Made by a program: the position numbers and the translations under genes. Below, one piece after another: positions 52,472 through 62,879 of a stretch of DNA of 64,000 nt. Source of the stretch: Rusavskia elegans (taxonomy: Eukaryota > Ascomycota > Lecanoromycetes > Teloschistales > Teloschistaceae); NCBI GenBank assembly GCA_011316305.1, contig SAUG01000119.1, forward strand, positions 1 to 64,000, read 5' to 3'. Numbering within the stretch: the first letter of the stretch is position 1; each line of letters starts with the position of its first letter. The notes under the pieces were generated by a model, which saw only the letters and a program-made list of their open reading frames with translations, made no database searches and had not been told where the DNA came from.

Positions 52472-53602
52472 ATGGATACAATATACTCATTTGACTATTA
52501 CACAGAATCTTGGATCGATGTCGCCTCACAACCTTCTTCTTCATCCCTCTCATCTGCTGCGACCGACGATCACGGCCTGCCGTTGCGACACAATCATACA
52601 ATCCGGCGAAGGAGACGGTTGAACTCCTCTATACCACTCTCCGACCCATCACGTCGATCAACAAGCGCTGCTGGAAGTAGTCAGGAAGAATACGAAGAGA
52701 GCGAGAGCGAGTCAGACCGCATCATGTCCAGTTCCAACGAAGGTCTTGACCATCCGCTCTCTGATGGCACAAGCCCCCCCGTACCAATCTCGTCCGCCTC
52801 GGAACCACTCTCTTCTGAAGAAAACGAGGAAGATGATGATGAGAATGCGACTGCGCTTGGCGTGCTTACTAGCGAACCCGTCTTCACACCACAGCCAAAT
52901 GCCTTCTCTCATCCTCCCCAAGGCGGAGCCACAACGCATGTACACTCGATCGAAGCCCGTACCTCGTACTTCCAGAGTCAAAGAGCACATCCCAACAGAC
53001 CCTCCGCTCATTCTTACCCTCAACACCGCAATCGCTCTCATACCCCTTACAACATGATCTCTCCGTCACATCAAGCGGACCACGACGCCGCATTACGAGC
53101 AAGCTTGTCCACGCTTCTGTCGTGTGCCGCGGCTGCAAGGGGTCTACCAAAGCGAGAATCCCAACAGCAGACAGCTACAAGACCATCAAACAGGATCGAG
53201 CCTTCTACACTCCGCATGGTTCCACAGTCGGTAGCCTTGGGTGAAGAGGCAAAGCGTCCGCGGCCTACCGAACGTGGAGCTTCTGTCACTTCCAACACGT
53301 CACCTGCGCAAGACAAGACCAAGCGGAAGGCGTCGACGTCGAGGGATCGAAGGGAGAAGAAGAAGACCCGTAGGGGCATCATCGAAGACACGGGTGTCAG
53401 CCCGACGCTGCTCACTTGGGTTGTTAGCGCGGGTGTGGTGGTGCTTGTCAGCGCTATAAGCTTTTCTGCTGGCTATACTGTCGGCAAAGAAGTCGGTAGG
53501 GTGGAAGCTGGCTTGAGTAATGGTGGTAATGGTGCACTGTGTGGAAAGGAGGTAGGTAAAGGGTTGAGAAAGTTGAGGTTGGGGACACCTACCGTTGCCT
53601 GA
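52472..53602 (+). CDS. Conserved-looking fungal single-pass membrane protein, function unknown
   Basis: Single exon, 376 aa from the ATG in good context (aaccATGg); the frame is open 28 codons upstream. Most of the protein is disordered and rich in Ser, Pro and acidic residues (about 45-160). A short compact helix, DHDAALRASLSTLLSCAAAARGLPK (about 205-230), looks like a conserved motif. A basic stretch (KRKAST, RREKKKTRRG) precedes one membrane helix (LLTWVVSAGVVVLVSAISFSAGY, about 320-342), and a small glycine-rich tail follows. The layout suggests a tail-anchored or single-span protein of an internal membrane. I do not recognise a named family. Confidence 0.75.
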   Translation: MDTIYSFDYYTESWIDVASQPSSSSLSSAATDDHGLPLRHNHTIRRRRRLNSSIPLSDPSRRSTSAAGSSQEEYEESESESDRIMSSSNEGLDHPLSDGTSPPVPISSASEPLSSEENEEDDDENATALGVLTSEPVFTPQPNAFSHPPQGGATTHVHSIEARTSYFQSQRAHPNRPSAHSYPQHRNRSHTPYNMISPSHQADHDAALRASLSTLLSCAAAARGLPKRESQQQTATRPSNRIEPSTLRMVPQSVALGEEAKRPRPTERGASVTSNTSPAQDKTKRKASTSRDRREKKKTRRGIIEDTGVSPTLLTWVVSAGVVVLVSAISFSAGYTVGKEVGRVEAGLSNGGNGALCGKEVGKGLRKLRLGTPTVA

Positions 53603-54069
53603 GTTGGATCGTAGCGGGTTTTTCATGATGGAGCTCTGATGCATGATGATGGAGGGATGATGGGAAGGCACAATCTGGTGTTTGATTTGAACAATGAAAG
53701 CATGAAAGCGTAGGAGATACCTCGGACTCCCTAAGTGTGTATTGTATATTCTGGGAAGCAGGAAGCAGATCCTTGGCAGGATCTGGCCGCCAGGACCATG
53801 ATGTCCTGCGGCGTAAGTTCTAGTACGAAGCATTTGGAGCCATGGCGTTGGATACTTAGGATTAGCTTTCTGGCTTTGATGCTAGCATCTATAACTCAAG
53901 TAGGTCATTTCGAATAGTAGGCCCAATCTCATACTTCGGTGGATGCTTCCAGTCCCAAAATAGTCTTTCGATCTAGTGTGTTGACATATCAATATCAGTT
54001 CGTACCTCAACTTCAACTTGAAAATCAACCGTCAACGACAGAGCAGCCACCCAACACCCACCACCAACA
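53603..54069. other. Intergenic stretch, no gene seen
   Basis: Between two plus-strand genes. Holds the promoter and CA-rich leader of the mL54 gene (about 54000-54069). Confidence 0.5.
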
Positions 54070-54899
54070 ATGATCTGCACCCCCTGCCTCCGCCTCCGTC
54101 TCCGCCTCATTCCCATCTCCACCCCCCTCAACCGCCTGTCCTACTCAACATCCCGCTCCCCGACTCCCGCGACATCCACCTCCGCCGCCCAACCCTTCTC
54201 AACACCCTTCACCCCTTCCCCCTACCCCTCCACCTCACCCACCCATCCCCAAAAACACTCCACATCAGCAAAATCATCAGCGCAACAGCAAATAGTACAG
54301 TCGTCACTCAAAGCGGGAACATTGTTAAAGGGGCTAGCGTTTGAGAAAAACAAAGAACCGCCGGTTGCGAGAGAGGACGCTGAATACCCGGATTGGCTGT
54401 GGGGACTGCTGGGGAAGGGTGGGGTGAGCGGAGAAGAGGGAGGGAAGGGTGGGGGCGATGCTTTTTGTAGGTTTTCCCGTATCTTTCACTGAAATTATCT
54501 CGTTGGGTTATTGGGGTGTTGGGGTGTGGTGATGATGAGGCATGGGGATCTACCAGTCACAGCGGATTCGAGAGATTTAGTGGAGTGAAAGGAGTGATTG
54601 ACTAACATCCCCATCCAGCCAAATCCGCCAAACAACGCCGTCTCGCTTCCCGCCTTGTCCGTCAAGGGGGCTCTACCTCCTCTACTTCCCCTTCCACCTC
54701 AGACATTATAACACCAGATATCCCAATATACACCCAATCTATCGACCTCCCGGCGGTGAACGGAGGCTATAAAGGGCGAAAAGTGGATTTGGCAGAAGTG
54801 GAGAAAGCGAGACGTGCGAGGGAGGAGTTGACGGCTGCGATGAGGGGGAAGAGGAGGAAGGGGATTAAAGAGGGGAATTTTTTGAGGGGGATGAGGTAG
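54070..54899 (+). CDS. MRPL37: Mitochondrial large-subunit ribosomal protein mL54 (yeast Mrpl37)
   Basis: Two exons, join(54070..54466, 54619..54899), 225 aa. The intron carries a GACTAAC-type branch site about 15 nt before its AG. The N-terminus MICTPCLRLRLRLIPISTPLNRLSYS is an Arg-rich mitochondrial presequence followed by a long Ser/Thr/Pro linker. The conserved core reads SLKAGTLLKGLAFEKNKEPP then EDAEYPDWLWGLL, and after the intron KSAKQRRLASRLVRQ, the hallmark blocks of the mL54 family. The protein ends with a basic tail. It is a component of the mitochondrial 54S subunit. Confidence 0.88.
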
Positions 54900-57800
54900 G
54901 ATGGTTGGGATGGGAGGAGGGAAGAGAGGTGGGGGGATGTATAAAGGGAGATGGTGGAGCTATCTATAAAAGTGAAGTCAATGTGGTGAAAATTAGGACT
55001 TCCATATTGAAACCAGATTTATGGCGTGATAACAAGGAGATGGTGTAACGTAGTGTTTTGTATATATCATCTTGAAACCGAACGAGAAAACGGGAAAGGA
55101 GCTCTGGCATCTGCGTCATTCTAGCTGGACAGGTAGGTGTTATCTCTCCCCACTTCATCTGCTTTGCTTTCACGCTCCTCTTTCATTTTGTTTATCCTTG
55201 TCGATTGCCTGCAACGATATCTCTCTTTTTCTCTACTTTTTGTTCGTGCGTGACTGATTAGATTGGCTTATCTACCTACCTAGTTCATACCTACCCCAAC
55301 ATCCCACCATCCCACCATCCCACCGATCGAAAGCGATTAACGAATCCTTAATCCGATCAACGAATCCTTTATCCCATCATGGTCCATCACACTGCTGCAT
55401 GATGTGAAATGGAACCGGGACTCTCCATCATACCTAGTGTTGCTACAGCCTTTCTCTCCATTTTGGTATGTTGAGCTAGCAAGCAAGCGAGCAAGTCAAC
55501 AGTGAGTTGAGAGAAGCACGAGCTTAGTGGCGATGGCTATGGATGTTGGGAGGTATATTACTTATGCATGGGGGATGGGGAGGAGAGGAGAGGGTGGGAG
55601 GTTGTGTTTGAGGGCTGCTGAGTGGTTTTATTGGATCGAGGTGGATTAAGATAATGGAATGGATGGAGCCTTTCATGGGTCCTTGGTTTGTGGTATTAGT
55701 GTTGGTGTCGGGGTCGCTATCCGGGTAGGATATATATACAATATACTACAATCTTTCTTCAAATGGGTATAATTTGCCGTACTTGCCCCAAATACTGCTG
55801 CTGCTTTTTTGCTTTTTTACTTACTTGGTCTCTTGGTTTCTTTCTTGAACCCGGCCCACGGAGCTTTATCGGTGTATATTACACGTCGAGGATGAAGAAG
55901 AATTAGGGAGGTGGAAGATATCGAATGTATACGGGGGAAAAGAAGACGGTGATGTTGCTATTCTATAGGAGTATAAGATAGTAGAATTGTACGGAGTGGA
56001 GTGGTGGAGATGGATTGGTTGGTATTCTAGTAAGAGAGGAAAGAGGAGGTAGAGGAGAGGGAAGATGAGAGAAGAGTTTTCTTCTCCGACGGGAGGAGGT
56101 TGAAGAGACAGACAGATATGAGTGGGAGAAAATGACACTGTTTTAAAAGGGATATCTGATATGGAGATTTGAAACATTCATACCAGTCGGGCATGGATTC
56201 GTAGAGGATGGTTGAACTTATGTGAATGAAGTAGGAGAAGGATTCTTAAGGATGTAGGTGTATGGAGGATCAATCAGCTATGATTTTTGGTGAAAGGGAT
56301 AGAGAGTTGTTGTATATAACATAGCACTGTTATCGCTGCTCCATCGCAACCTTCACGCGTATGTGAGGGAGCCGGGAGTCGAATGGAGTTTGAGTTCGCG
56401 GGTGGCGTTCGTCGAGTACCGTCTGCGTGTTCGCTGTGTGTTTTTTGTACGGTAAGAAAAAGGGAAGTAAAGAGGTGTTGGTACAATGGGCTTCAGATCG
56501 TGGAGCGAGGAGTATGAGAAGGTGAGTTGGGTTGGTTTTTCGGTGTTCTGTATGTTGTCGTTCTGTATGCAGAATTTATGGAATGTTGATTTGTGGAATG
56601 TTGGAATCCTCTCGCTATGACGTGATGACCGGGTAAAGGAGTTGTATTTTACAGCTCGCTTTGGTTCGGTTATCTGGATAGGTATGGCCTTAGCATAAAG
56701 GGTTATGTCGGTAGTGAGGTGGAGAGTATACATACGGTGGCAATGGAACTGATGCTGACGGATATGGTAATGATGAAGACATATCGGGTCTGGGCGGTGA
56801 TTGGTTGAGATACGGAGATAGGATATATGGACAAGATATATTTGACAGGTGGGGGAAGAGCGAACAGAGCGAAAAGGAAAAAAGCAGAAAAGCCGAGAGG
56901 CGAAGAGACTGCTTCTCCTACATTTCGTCGGAAGCTAATTCCATGGGCTGCAACCACTAGGATAAAATACATATATCTTAGACTGAGCTACTAGAGCACT
57001 TACTGAATGATAGATGGGAGGGAGTAAGCACCTTGAAGGTACTGTATGGTTGTATAGTCTGTAGTAAAGCGCTGAGTGTAATGTGCAGAGCAGTTTGCTA
57101 TGTGGTTTCGATTGGTGATGCCCATTATTGTTGGGTTGATGGGAGGAAGCTGCGATGGGTTTGTAGGATAGGGGGATTGGGGAACATAACTAGCAGAGAA
57201 ATGAGCGAGCAGGCTGAAAGGGGGAAAGAAGAGAGTAGGGATAGAGGGTGGACTCCCATGTGGGTAAGATACTAAGCACGAAGCAGTGGCATCCTTTCCA
57301 AGAAATGAAGACTATCCCAGTTCAAGATGTCTACTCACGGACAGGTATGAGAAGATTAGGAGGCAGTACCCGGCAGTGTGTGAGATCGAGGGGGTCATCA
57401 AGCACGCAACTCAAAGGCTGGACTTGTGCACTTGGAGCAAATTTATCGGGTCAAAGATCATAGCCCATACGTGACCGTGGCAGCGAGGACAGGGATCAAC
57501 TGTAGTTGTATTGAGATGCTGAGGGACCTGATCTCAACGGTGGTGATGCAGGGGATGGTGAGGAAGTTTGGTTGTGAAGCATTGGCATGCTTTTTAAGCG
57601 ACTTGATCCCAATGGAATGTTTATATGAGCGGAGAACAAGTCGAGGGTGGCTCGTGAAGACATGTTCAGATCAGATGATCATCGTCGTCGCTGGGATGGT
57701 TAGAATATATGCTTTGGTTTATGTCAGCTGCATGAGGACGGATAGGGGATAATGAGTGATCGCAGATGATCATCGACGGCCATTCGAGAGTAATTAAGGT

Positions 57801-58074
57801 GGAGAATATAAGTTTAACTTAGCTAAACTAGGGGAAAGGATTCAAACAGACGTGTTCCTACCAGTTGGGACACCTGTGGCGACGACACACAAGCAGCCGA
57901 TGATTGGCACGAGAGGGCTAATCCAGGCCATTGGAGCCAGATTTCAATTCTGCCGGAAATGTGCTTCTTGATGATCCTGGTCTTAGTGAAGACATGACTG
58001 AATCGGCAAGCTACGGCAACGGGTGAAAACCGCTGCTTCACTTGTCGACTTCCTCACTCTCTTCATATTCTCCA
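54900..58074. other. 3.2-kb stretch without a supported gene
   Basis: No recognisable protein, tRNA or transposon is seen. Strand composition is skewed, with purine-rich runs on the plus strand between about 55500 and 57000. Short direct repeats occur at 55300-55373. Small open frames on both strands (for example minus 56353-56733, plus 57426-57752) have no motifs. It could be a long untranslated region, a non-coding RNA gene or simply decayed sequence. Confidence 0.5.
55300..55373 (+). repeat. Short direct repeats (8 bp x 3 and 20 bp x 2)
   Basis: CATCCCAC occurs three times in tandem (55300-55323), followed by two near-identical copies of a 20-bp unit beginning CGATTAACGAATCC (55334 and 55354). 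Confidence 0.85.
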
Positions 58075-59640
58075 TTACCGAAACCTCCCCCACCAGCGTT
58101 CTTCTAGCTCAGTTACATCACCTTCGTTCTCATTGTCGTCGTCCTCATCGTCATCGTCCTCATCTTCGTCATCGTCATCGTCCTCATCTTCATCATCATC
58201 TTCGTCCTCTGAATAACCTCCCGCATAGTACCTCATTTGTTCCTCGATATCCCCCAAATGCAGGCTCCGATTCGTCTTCACACCAAAACAAACCGGGAGG
58301 CCCCCGTCATTACGATACCGCAATGTGCAGCCATTAGTCCATTGCGATTGATTCCACGCAATTTGGTTATAGACATGTTGCGATGTGCCGACAATGTGGA
58401 GTTCCGAAGGCGTGTGTCTTAAGTCTGGATTGCAGAGGCGTTCGATGTCATCCTTTGTAAACTGCAGGGAAAATTCTTCGCAGAGCTTGGTAGGCAGCAA
58501 AATCTGACTTATTGTGAGGTGATTTAGCGTTCTCCAATGGCGGCCGACGAATTCAGAAAAGCTTCCCCAGCTTTCATCCCGCGGCGGCTCGATTGGTGCG
58601 GTTTCGTCGAAGGACAAGCCCAAAGCCTTCCAGTCAGCATCTGAGAGAAGATGACGACAGCCACCTATGGCGAATGAGGTCATATTTGCAAACTGAGCAT
58701 AACAGAAGAACTTTTTCAACTGTCTGGCAGCTATGAGACGGAGATCAAGTTGTGAGACCTTTGCACGGCCGATCGTGGCTAGCAGTAGGTCTTCGTTAGA
58801 AGATCGGAGTGGCCGGTAAATGTCCCTGAGTGTGATGTCTTGTAGGCTCAGAGGTAGATGGCCACTGCTCGCATGTTGGTTGTGCAGAACCCTCTCCAAA
58901 AATGATTGGATTGGAGAGTCGTGGCTTTCTGTACCGGCATAGCTTCTGCGCGGATCATCAAGGTTGGCTGGCGGCGCCGCGGAGACTTCCAGTGTGGTCA
59001 ATTGCAGATCACGTATTGCTAGGGCCAGGCCAGTCTCGCTCGGTGTCAGGCGACCTATCCTCAAAGTATGAATCAAAGTGAGCTGTCCGAGAGGCACGAA
59101 ATTGAGCGCATAGCTGCAGGTGGTCTCCTTAGGAGCATCATGATCCCATCGCAAGAACTCCCAATCCAGCCGTATTTTCAACTTCCGGAGATCTGTATGC
59201 TGTCCGAGGGCGTCAAGTGCGTCCGGATGAACATGGCCTTCCAAAGTGACCCGTTGTAGATTTGGAAAACGTTTTAGCGCATCTGTCATGTAGTATGTAG
59301 CCAGTCGACGCTCCACTAGGGTCTTATAACCCGGTCTCTCTTCGCGAGCGATGAATGTGAACTTCTTCACCCGTAGCGCCGGTGACTTCGTTTGAAAGCG
59401 TGGCTCGGAACGTATGGCATCGGTCCGATACCAAGGTTTGTCTAGTTTGGGATTGCGAACACGAAATGAATGCCAGATGAAATTTGCGGCAACATTGTAG
59501 TAGAATTTGCTAGTGCGGGACCAATTGAGGAGGGTTTCGTTGTCAGATCTCTCAACGACCATGCAGAGAAGTTCGGGTGGCATACCTGACCATACTGGTG
59601 AAAGAGCAGTGGCTGAGCTTGACGATGTGCTGGACGCCAT
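58075..59640 (-). CDS. F-box-like protein, paralogue 1, with a long acidic C-terminal tail
   Basis: Single exon, 521 aa from the ATG at 59638-59640; an in-frame ATG at 59715 would add 25 residues. The N-terminus (SGMPPELLCMVVERSDNETLLNWSRTSKFYYNVAANFIWHSF) is an F-box-like motif. It is followed by leucine-rich segments without regular LRR spacing (FPNLQRVTLEG, LRKLKIRLDWEFL, IHTLRIGRLTPSE, LTTLEVSAAPP, CRHLLSDADWKALG). The last ~60 residues are nearly pure Asp/Glu, encoded by repetitive GAT/GAC/GAA triplets (58100-58215). It shares several segments with the next gene, so the two form a diverged tandem pair. F-box proteins usually serve as SCF ubiquitin-ligase substrate adaptors; that role is inferred. 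Confidence 0.75.
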   Translation of the reverse strand: MASSTSSSSATALSPVWSGMPPELLCMVVERSDNETLLNWSRTSKFYYNVAANFIWHSFRVRNPKLDKPWYRTDAIRSEPRFQTKSPALRVKKFTFIAREERPGYKTLVERRLATYYMTDALKRFPNLQRVTLEGHVHPDALDALGQHTDLRKLKIRLDWEFLRWDHDAPKETTCSYALNFVPLGQLTLIHTLRIGRLTPSETGLALAIRDLQLTTLEVSAAPPANLDDPRRSYAGTESHDSPIQSFLERVLHNQHASSGHLPLSLQDITLRDIYRPLRSSNEDLLLATIGRAKVSQLDLRLIAARQLKKFFCYAQFANMTSFAIGGCRHLLSDADWKALGLSFDETAPIEPPRDESWGSFSEFVGRHWRTLNHLTISQILLPTKLCEEFSLQFTKDDIERLCNPDLRHTPSELHIVGTSQHVYNQIAWNQSQWTNGCTLRYRNDGGLPVCFGVKTNRSLHLGDIEEQMRYYAGGYSEDEDDDEDEDDDDDEDEDDDDEDDDNENEGDVTELEERWWGRFR

Positions 59641-60502
59641 GTTGGGCTCCTCCGCAATGTCGAGTGCGTTCCTTTTGAAAAGTGAAAAGTGAGATGAAAG
59701 AGGAAACGATCGCATTTGCGATTGTTGGTGGGCGCGACTGATACTGGTCGAATGTGATGTAATGGATCTTTATGAATGAATGGCAGATGCTTTCAAACAC
59801 GTGGGTTGTACCAACAGAGAGAGTGCTACCACTTCAAAGCAATCCAGCGATGTCATGCTGCGAATTGTGTGATCCTGCTTGATTATGTGACCCGGCTGAC
59901 GAGGTTTCAATGTCATGAAACCCCTTCTGTTAGTGATGCTGACCTTAGTATAATAAGGATTCAAATGAGGAAGAAGCACGGCGTATGTCAGGATATATAT
60001 CAGAGATCGAAATCCACCACCACCTGTGTTTCCTTTCTATCACTAGTTTAGTAGCGAAATGACCTTGATTGAGGTGCTTACCTAGTCACCAAGAGCGTAC
60101 CGGATCTCATGTCAAAAGAGCGTTAAGCATCTCTGACCCTGTGCGGGCTGTCTGCTCACCGAATAAAGGAGCATTACTAATGTTCCTATTTGACCCCCCG
60201 CTCCAGAACAGACATATCAAGATCTTTATTGGTATCTTCGAGTCTAAAGCTACCCGAAATGAACCCTATCTTATCTAGACAGGAAGTGTAGAGCTGACCA
60301 TGGCCAAGGTCAAATTCCATTAAACATGGTAGTGCCTTGATCATTTACGGACACCATTGGACGTCTGGAAGAGACTCCGAGGGAGTCCCAAGTAGCATTT
60401 GTAGCCCATTGACCCTATGACATGATCATCTCCCACTTCCACTCAGCTCGCACTTTTGCCATCGAGATATCGATGTCCCATTTTGCCTCAATCGATTGCC
60501 TC
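59641..60502. other. Intergenic stretch between the F-box-like paralogues
   Basis: Promoter region of paralogue 1 and the 3' end of paralogue 2. No further gene is seen. Confidence 0.5.
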
Positions 60503-62023
60503 CTAACTATGAGCGATGTTCCTAGGCTCACGCATCGCCTCCAGAGTCGTGATTGAAACACGAAGTCGTTTGTTTCTCGCACAGCAGTACCTATTTGTAT
60601 TGCGGCAAAACATCCAGTGTCCTCCTTGCCACCTTCGAGCGTTGACCATTGCCGAATCAAGAGTTGAGTCCGGCGTAGAGAAGCGATACAACTGCTGTCT
60701 ACAGAATCGTAATGCGTTGTCGAGGCATAGTGGGGGCTTAAAGCTGGTGCGATAGATGGTCATAGACGCAATTGTCTGCTGGTGACGCCTGAGGAATGGC
60801 TCAAAGGTTACCAAGCTGAATTCTTCCAAATTGTGCTCCGGGATATGGATGCCCAATTGGGACCAGTCCTCATCGCTGAAGAGATGACGACAACCCGCGG
60901 TGGAAAAATGTTTCAAAGCTGGTAACTCCACATGAAGAAAGAAAGATCGGAGGATATCTGGATGCATGACGTAGATGTCGAGATCTGTAAGTTGCCAAAG
61001 CTGAAGCGTGTCAGCAAGGAGCTCGTGGTCAATCGACTGTCCTTGGTGTTCTTGTCGACGATAGAGATCTTTCAGAACCACTGTCCTCAACGTTTGAGAC
61101 ACTGCAGAGACTCCGCTGGCAAGGAGCGATGAAGCCCGCAATACTGCCTGGAGAAACGTTAAGATGGGAGAGTGGGTACTATTGCCGGCGAATACAGAAC
61201 GAGAATCTCTATCATTACGAGCTGGAGGACCCGCACATATAGAAAGTGTAGATAGCTTCAAGCTGACAACAGCGTAAGCTAGCCCCTGAGCTTCGTTTGG
61301 AGACAGGCGGCCGACTGACAGACTTGTAAGATGGATTAAGCCTGCAAGTTGTTGTAGGTTGAGTATCTGACTAGACGCCCACCTGACTCCGCATGGCAGC
61401 ACGTAGTCGGCTTCTGCTCTTATAGTCAAGCTACGCAGATTTCGTACTTTCATCAATAGATCCCAAGTCTCCATGCACAAAGGTCCCTCGAAGTAGCAGG
61501 ACCGCAAATTTAGAAGTAACGGCAGTATACCCTTGGCAAGCCCTGTGATGGAAGCTTCGTGGAACGCCCCTCGCAAGGAGGAGAACGCGAGGTGGTGTTG
61601 ATTGAAGTCAAGCCGCAGATCTTTGACTCTTGCTGTGGGTAATTTGGGCGTTTGATCACCGATCATTGGCAATGCGACGGTACGTCGAGTTGAGCGTTGC
61701 CGAAAGGCATGGCCAGTCAAGAAGTGGACGATCATGTGGTCTTTGCGACGGAGTTCCTTCATTGGATGTTGCTTTTCGTATTTCCAGGTGACATAAGGAC
61801 GATCGTGGAATGACAATAAGTCTTCCGGCCCAATGGAAAGCGTCTTCCAAAGTTGGTTGCTTGCAAGGGTGTAGAAGAATTGGCTTGTGCATAACCAGTT
61901 AACCAGAGTTCGGCGGTCGCAGCTCTCGATAACAGTACAGAGAACCTCGAGAGGAAGGTTGCGCCAAATCGAGGGATCGAGAGGAGGCTCGTACCATGTC
62001 AAGGGGCTCAGGGCATAGATCAT
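60503..62023 (-). CDS. F-box-like protein, paralogue 2
   Basis: Single exon, 506 aa from the first true ATG (62021-62023). The frame is open further upstream but only through a GTG at 62128. F-box-like segment: WRNLPLEVLCTVIESCDRRTLVNWLCTSQFFYTLASNQLWKTL. Colinear with paralogue 1 at LTSLSVGRLSPNEAQGLAYAV, LSTLSICAGPPA with the following SVFAG, and GCRHLFSDEDWSQLG. It lacks the acidic tail and ends in a short basic, Cys-containing region. Divergence is considerable, so the duplication is old. Function is inferred only from the F-box-like motif. Confidence 0.72.
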   Translation of the reverse strand: MIYALSPLTWYEPPLDPSIWRNLPLEVLCTVIESCDRRTLVNWLCTSQFFYTLASNQLWKTLSIGPEDLLSFHDRPYVTWKYEKQHPMKELRRKDHMIVHFLTGHAFRQRSTRRTVALPMIGDQTPKLPTARVKDLRLDFNQHHLAFSSLRGAFHEASITGLAKGILPLLLNLRSCYFEGPLCMETWDLLMKVRNLRSLTIRAEADYVLPCGVRWASSQILNLQQLAGLIHLTSLSVGRLSPNEAQGLAYAVVSLKLSTLSICAGPPARNDRDSRSVFAGNSTHSPILTFLQAVLRASSLLASGVSAVSQTLRTVVLKDLYRRQEHQGQSIDHELLADTLQLWQLTDLDIYVMHPDILRSFFLHVELPALKHFSTAGCRHLFSDEDWSQLGIHIPEHNLEEFSLVTFEPFLRRHQQTIASMTIYRTSFKPPLCLDNALRFCRQQLYRFSTPDSTLDSAMVNARRWQGGHWMFCRNTNRYCCARNKRLRVSITTLEAMREPRNIAHS

Positions 62024-62879
62024 GAATGGAATGTAGATGGCGAGCTGGTGCGAAGACGCAACTAAGGGCTTGAGGAGCTGTACCGGTGTAGTTGTCAGGA
62101 GAATTGAGGGTGAGGTTCGCAAGGACACAAGTGACGTGTGGATGACATCTGAGACTGATGATGAGATCTTGGGCTTGCTCCACAGGGATGCAAGAACAAC
62201 AGAGGTGCACCGGCCTCGCTTCCTTAGACGCGCTCGCTCCTTGATCGCATCTTTACAAGCACTTCAAAGAAGCCTTCACACCTCACGCATACCCCTACGC
62301 TGTACAACATATTTGAATCATCAAAAGGTCGTTCGGCCTATTGGCCTGGCACCTATATTCCATTGTGTTATCAACAGCAGTGTGAGGCGTACAACATTCG
62401 AGTCCTCGATGTGTACAACGATTGCTTGTCCCATGCATTGGTAGGGTCTCCGATCTGGCTGACAGTCGAGGTATCGGATGCCCACCCGGCGAGTCGAAGG
62501 TATATCTTACTGCGAAGCTGTATTTCGAGCCACAAGCTTGGATTTAACATATATCCAGCCAGTTTAGTGCGGTACCAGACAGAAACATCTTCGGTGATAG
62601 CCATAGCGATTGATCTTCAACGTATCCCCACGCCGAGGCTCTTTGTGTAAAGAATCAACCGCAACCAGAAGTAACAACAGTCGATACCTCGCAATTGGAT
62701 TTCAATACAACGATTGACTAGAACTTACTACGAAGCTGCTATTGCAAATGCAAGATAAAAATCGATAAGGGATAGGATTATTCTTTGTAACCTAGCCGAC
62801 GGTCAAGACCCCTAAGCTCGCTGGGCTCGCTTAGAGGGCCTCGGCTCAACGGACCAATTAGCTTAAAGGACCTTTTTTT
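62024..62879. other. Intergenic stretch before the transposon relic
   Basis: Plus-strand open frames (62037-62650) show no motif. Around 62800-62870 the sequence (for example two GCTCGCT copies near 62816-62832) may hold the flank or terminal repeat of the neighbouring element, which I cannot establish. Confidence 0.4.
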
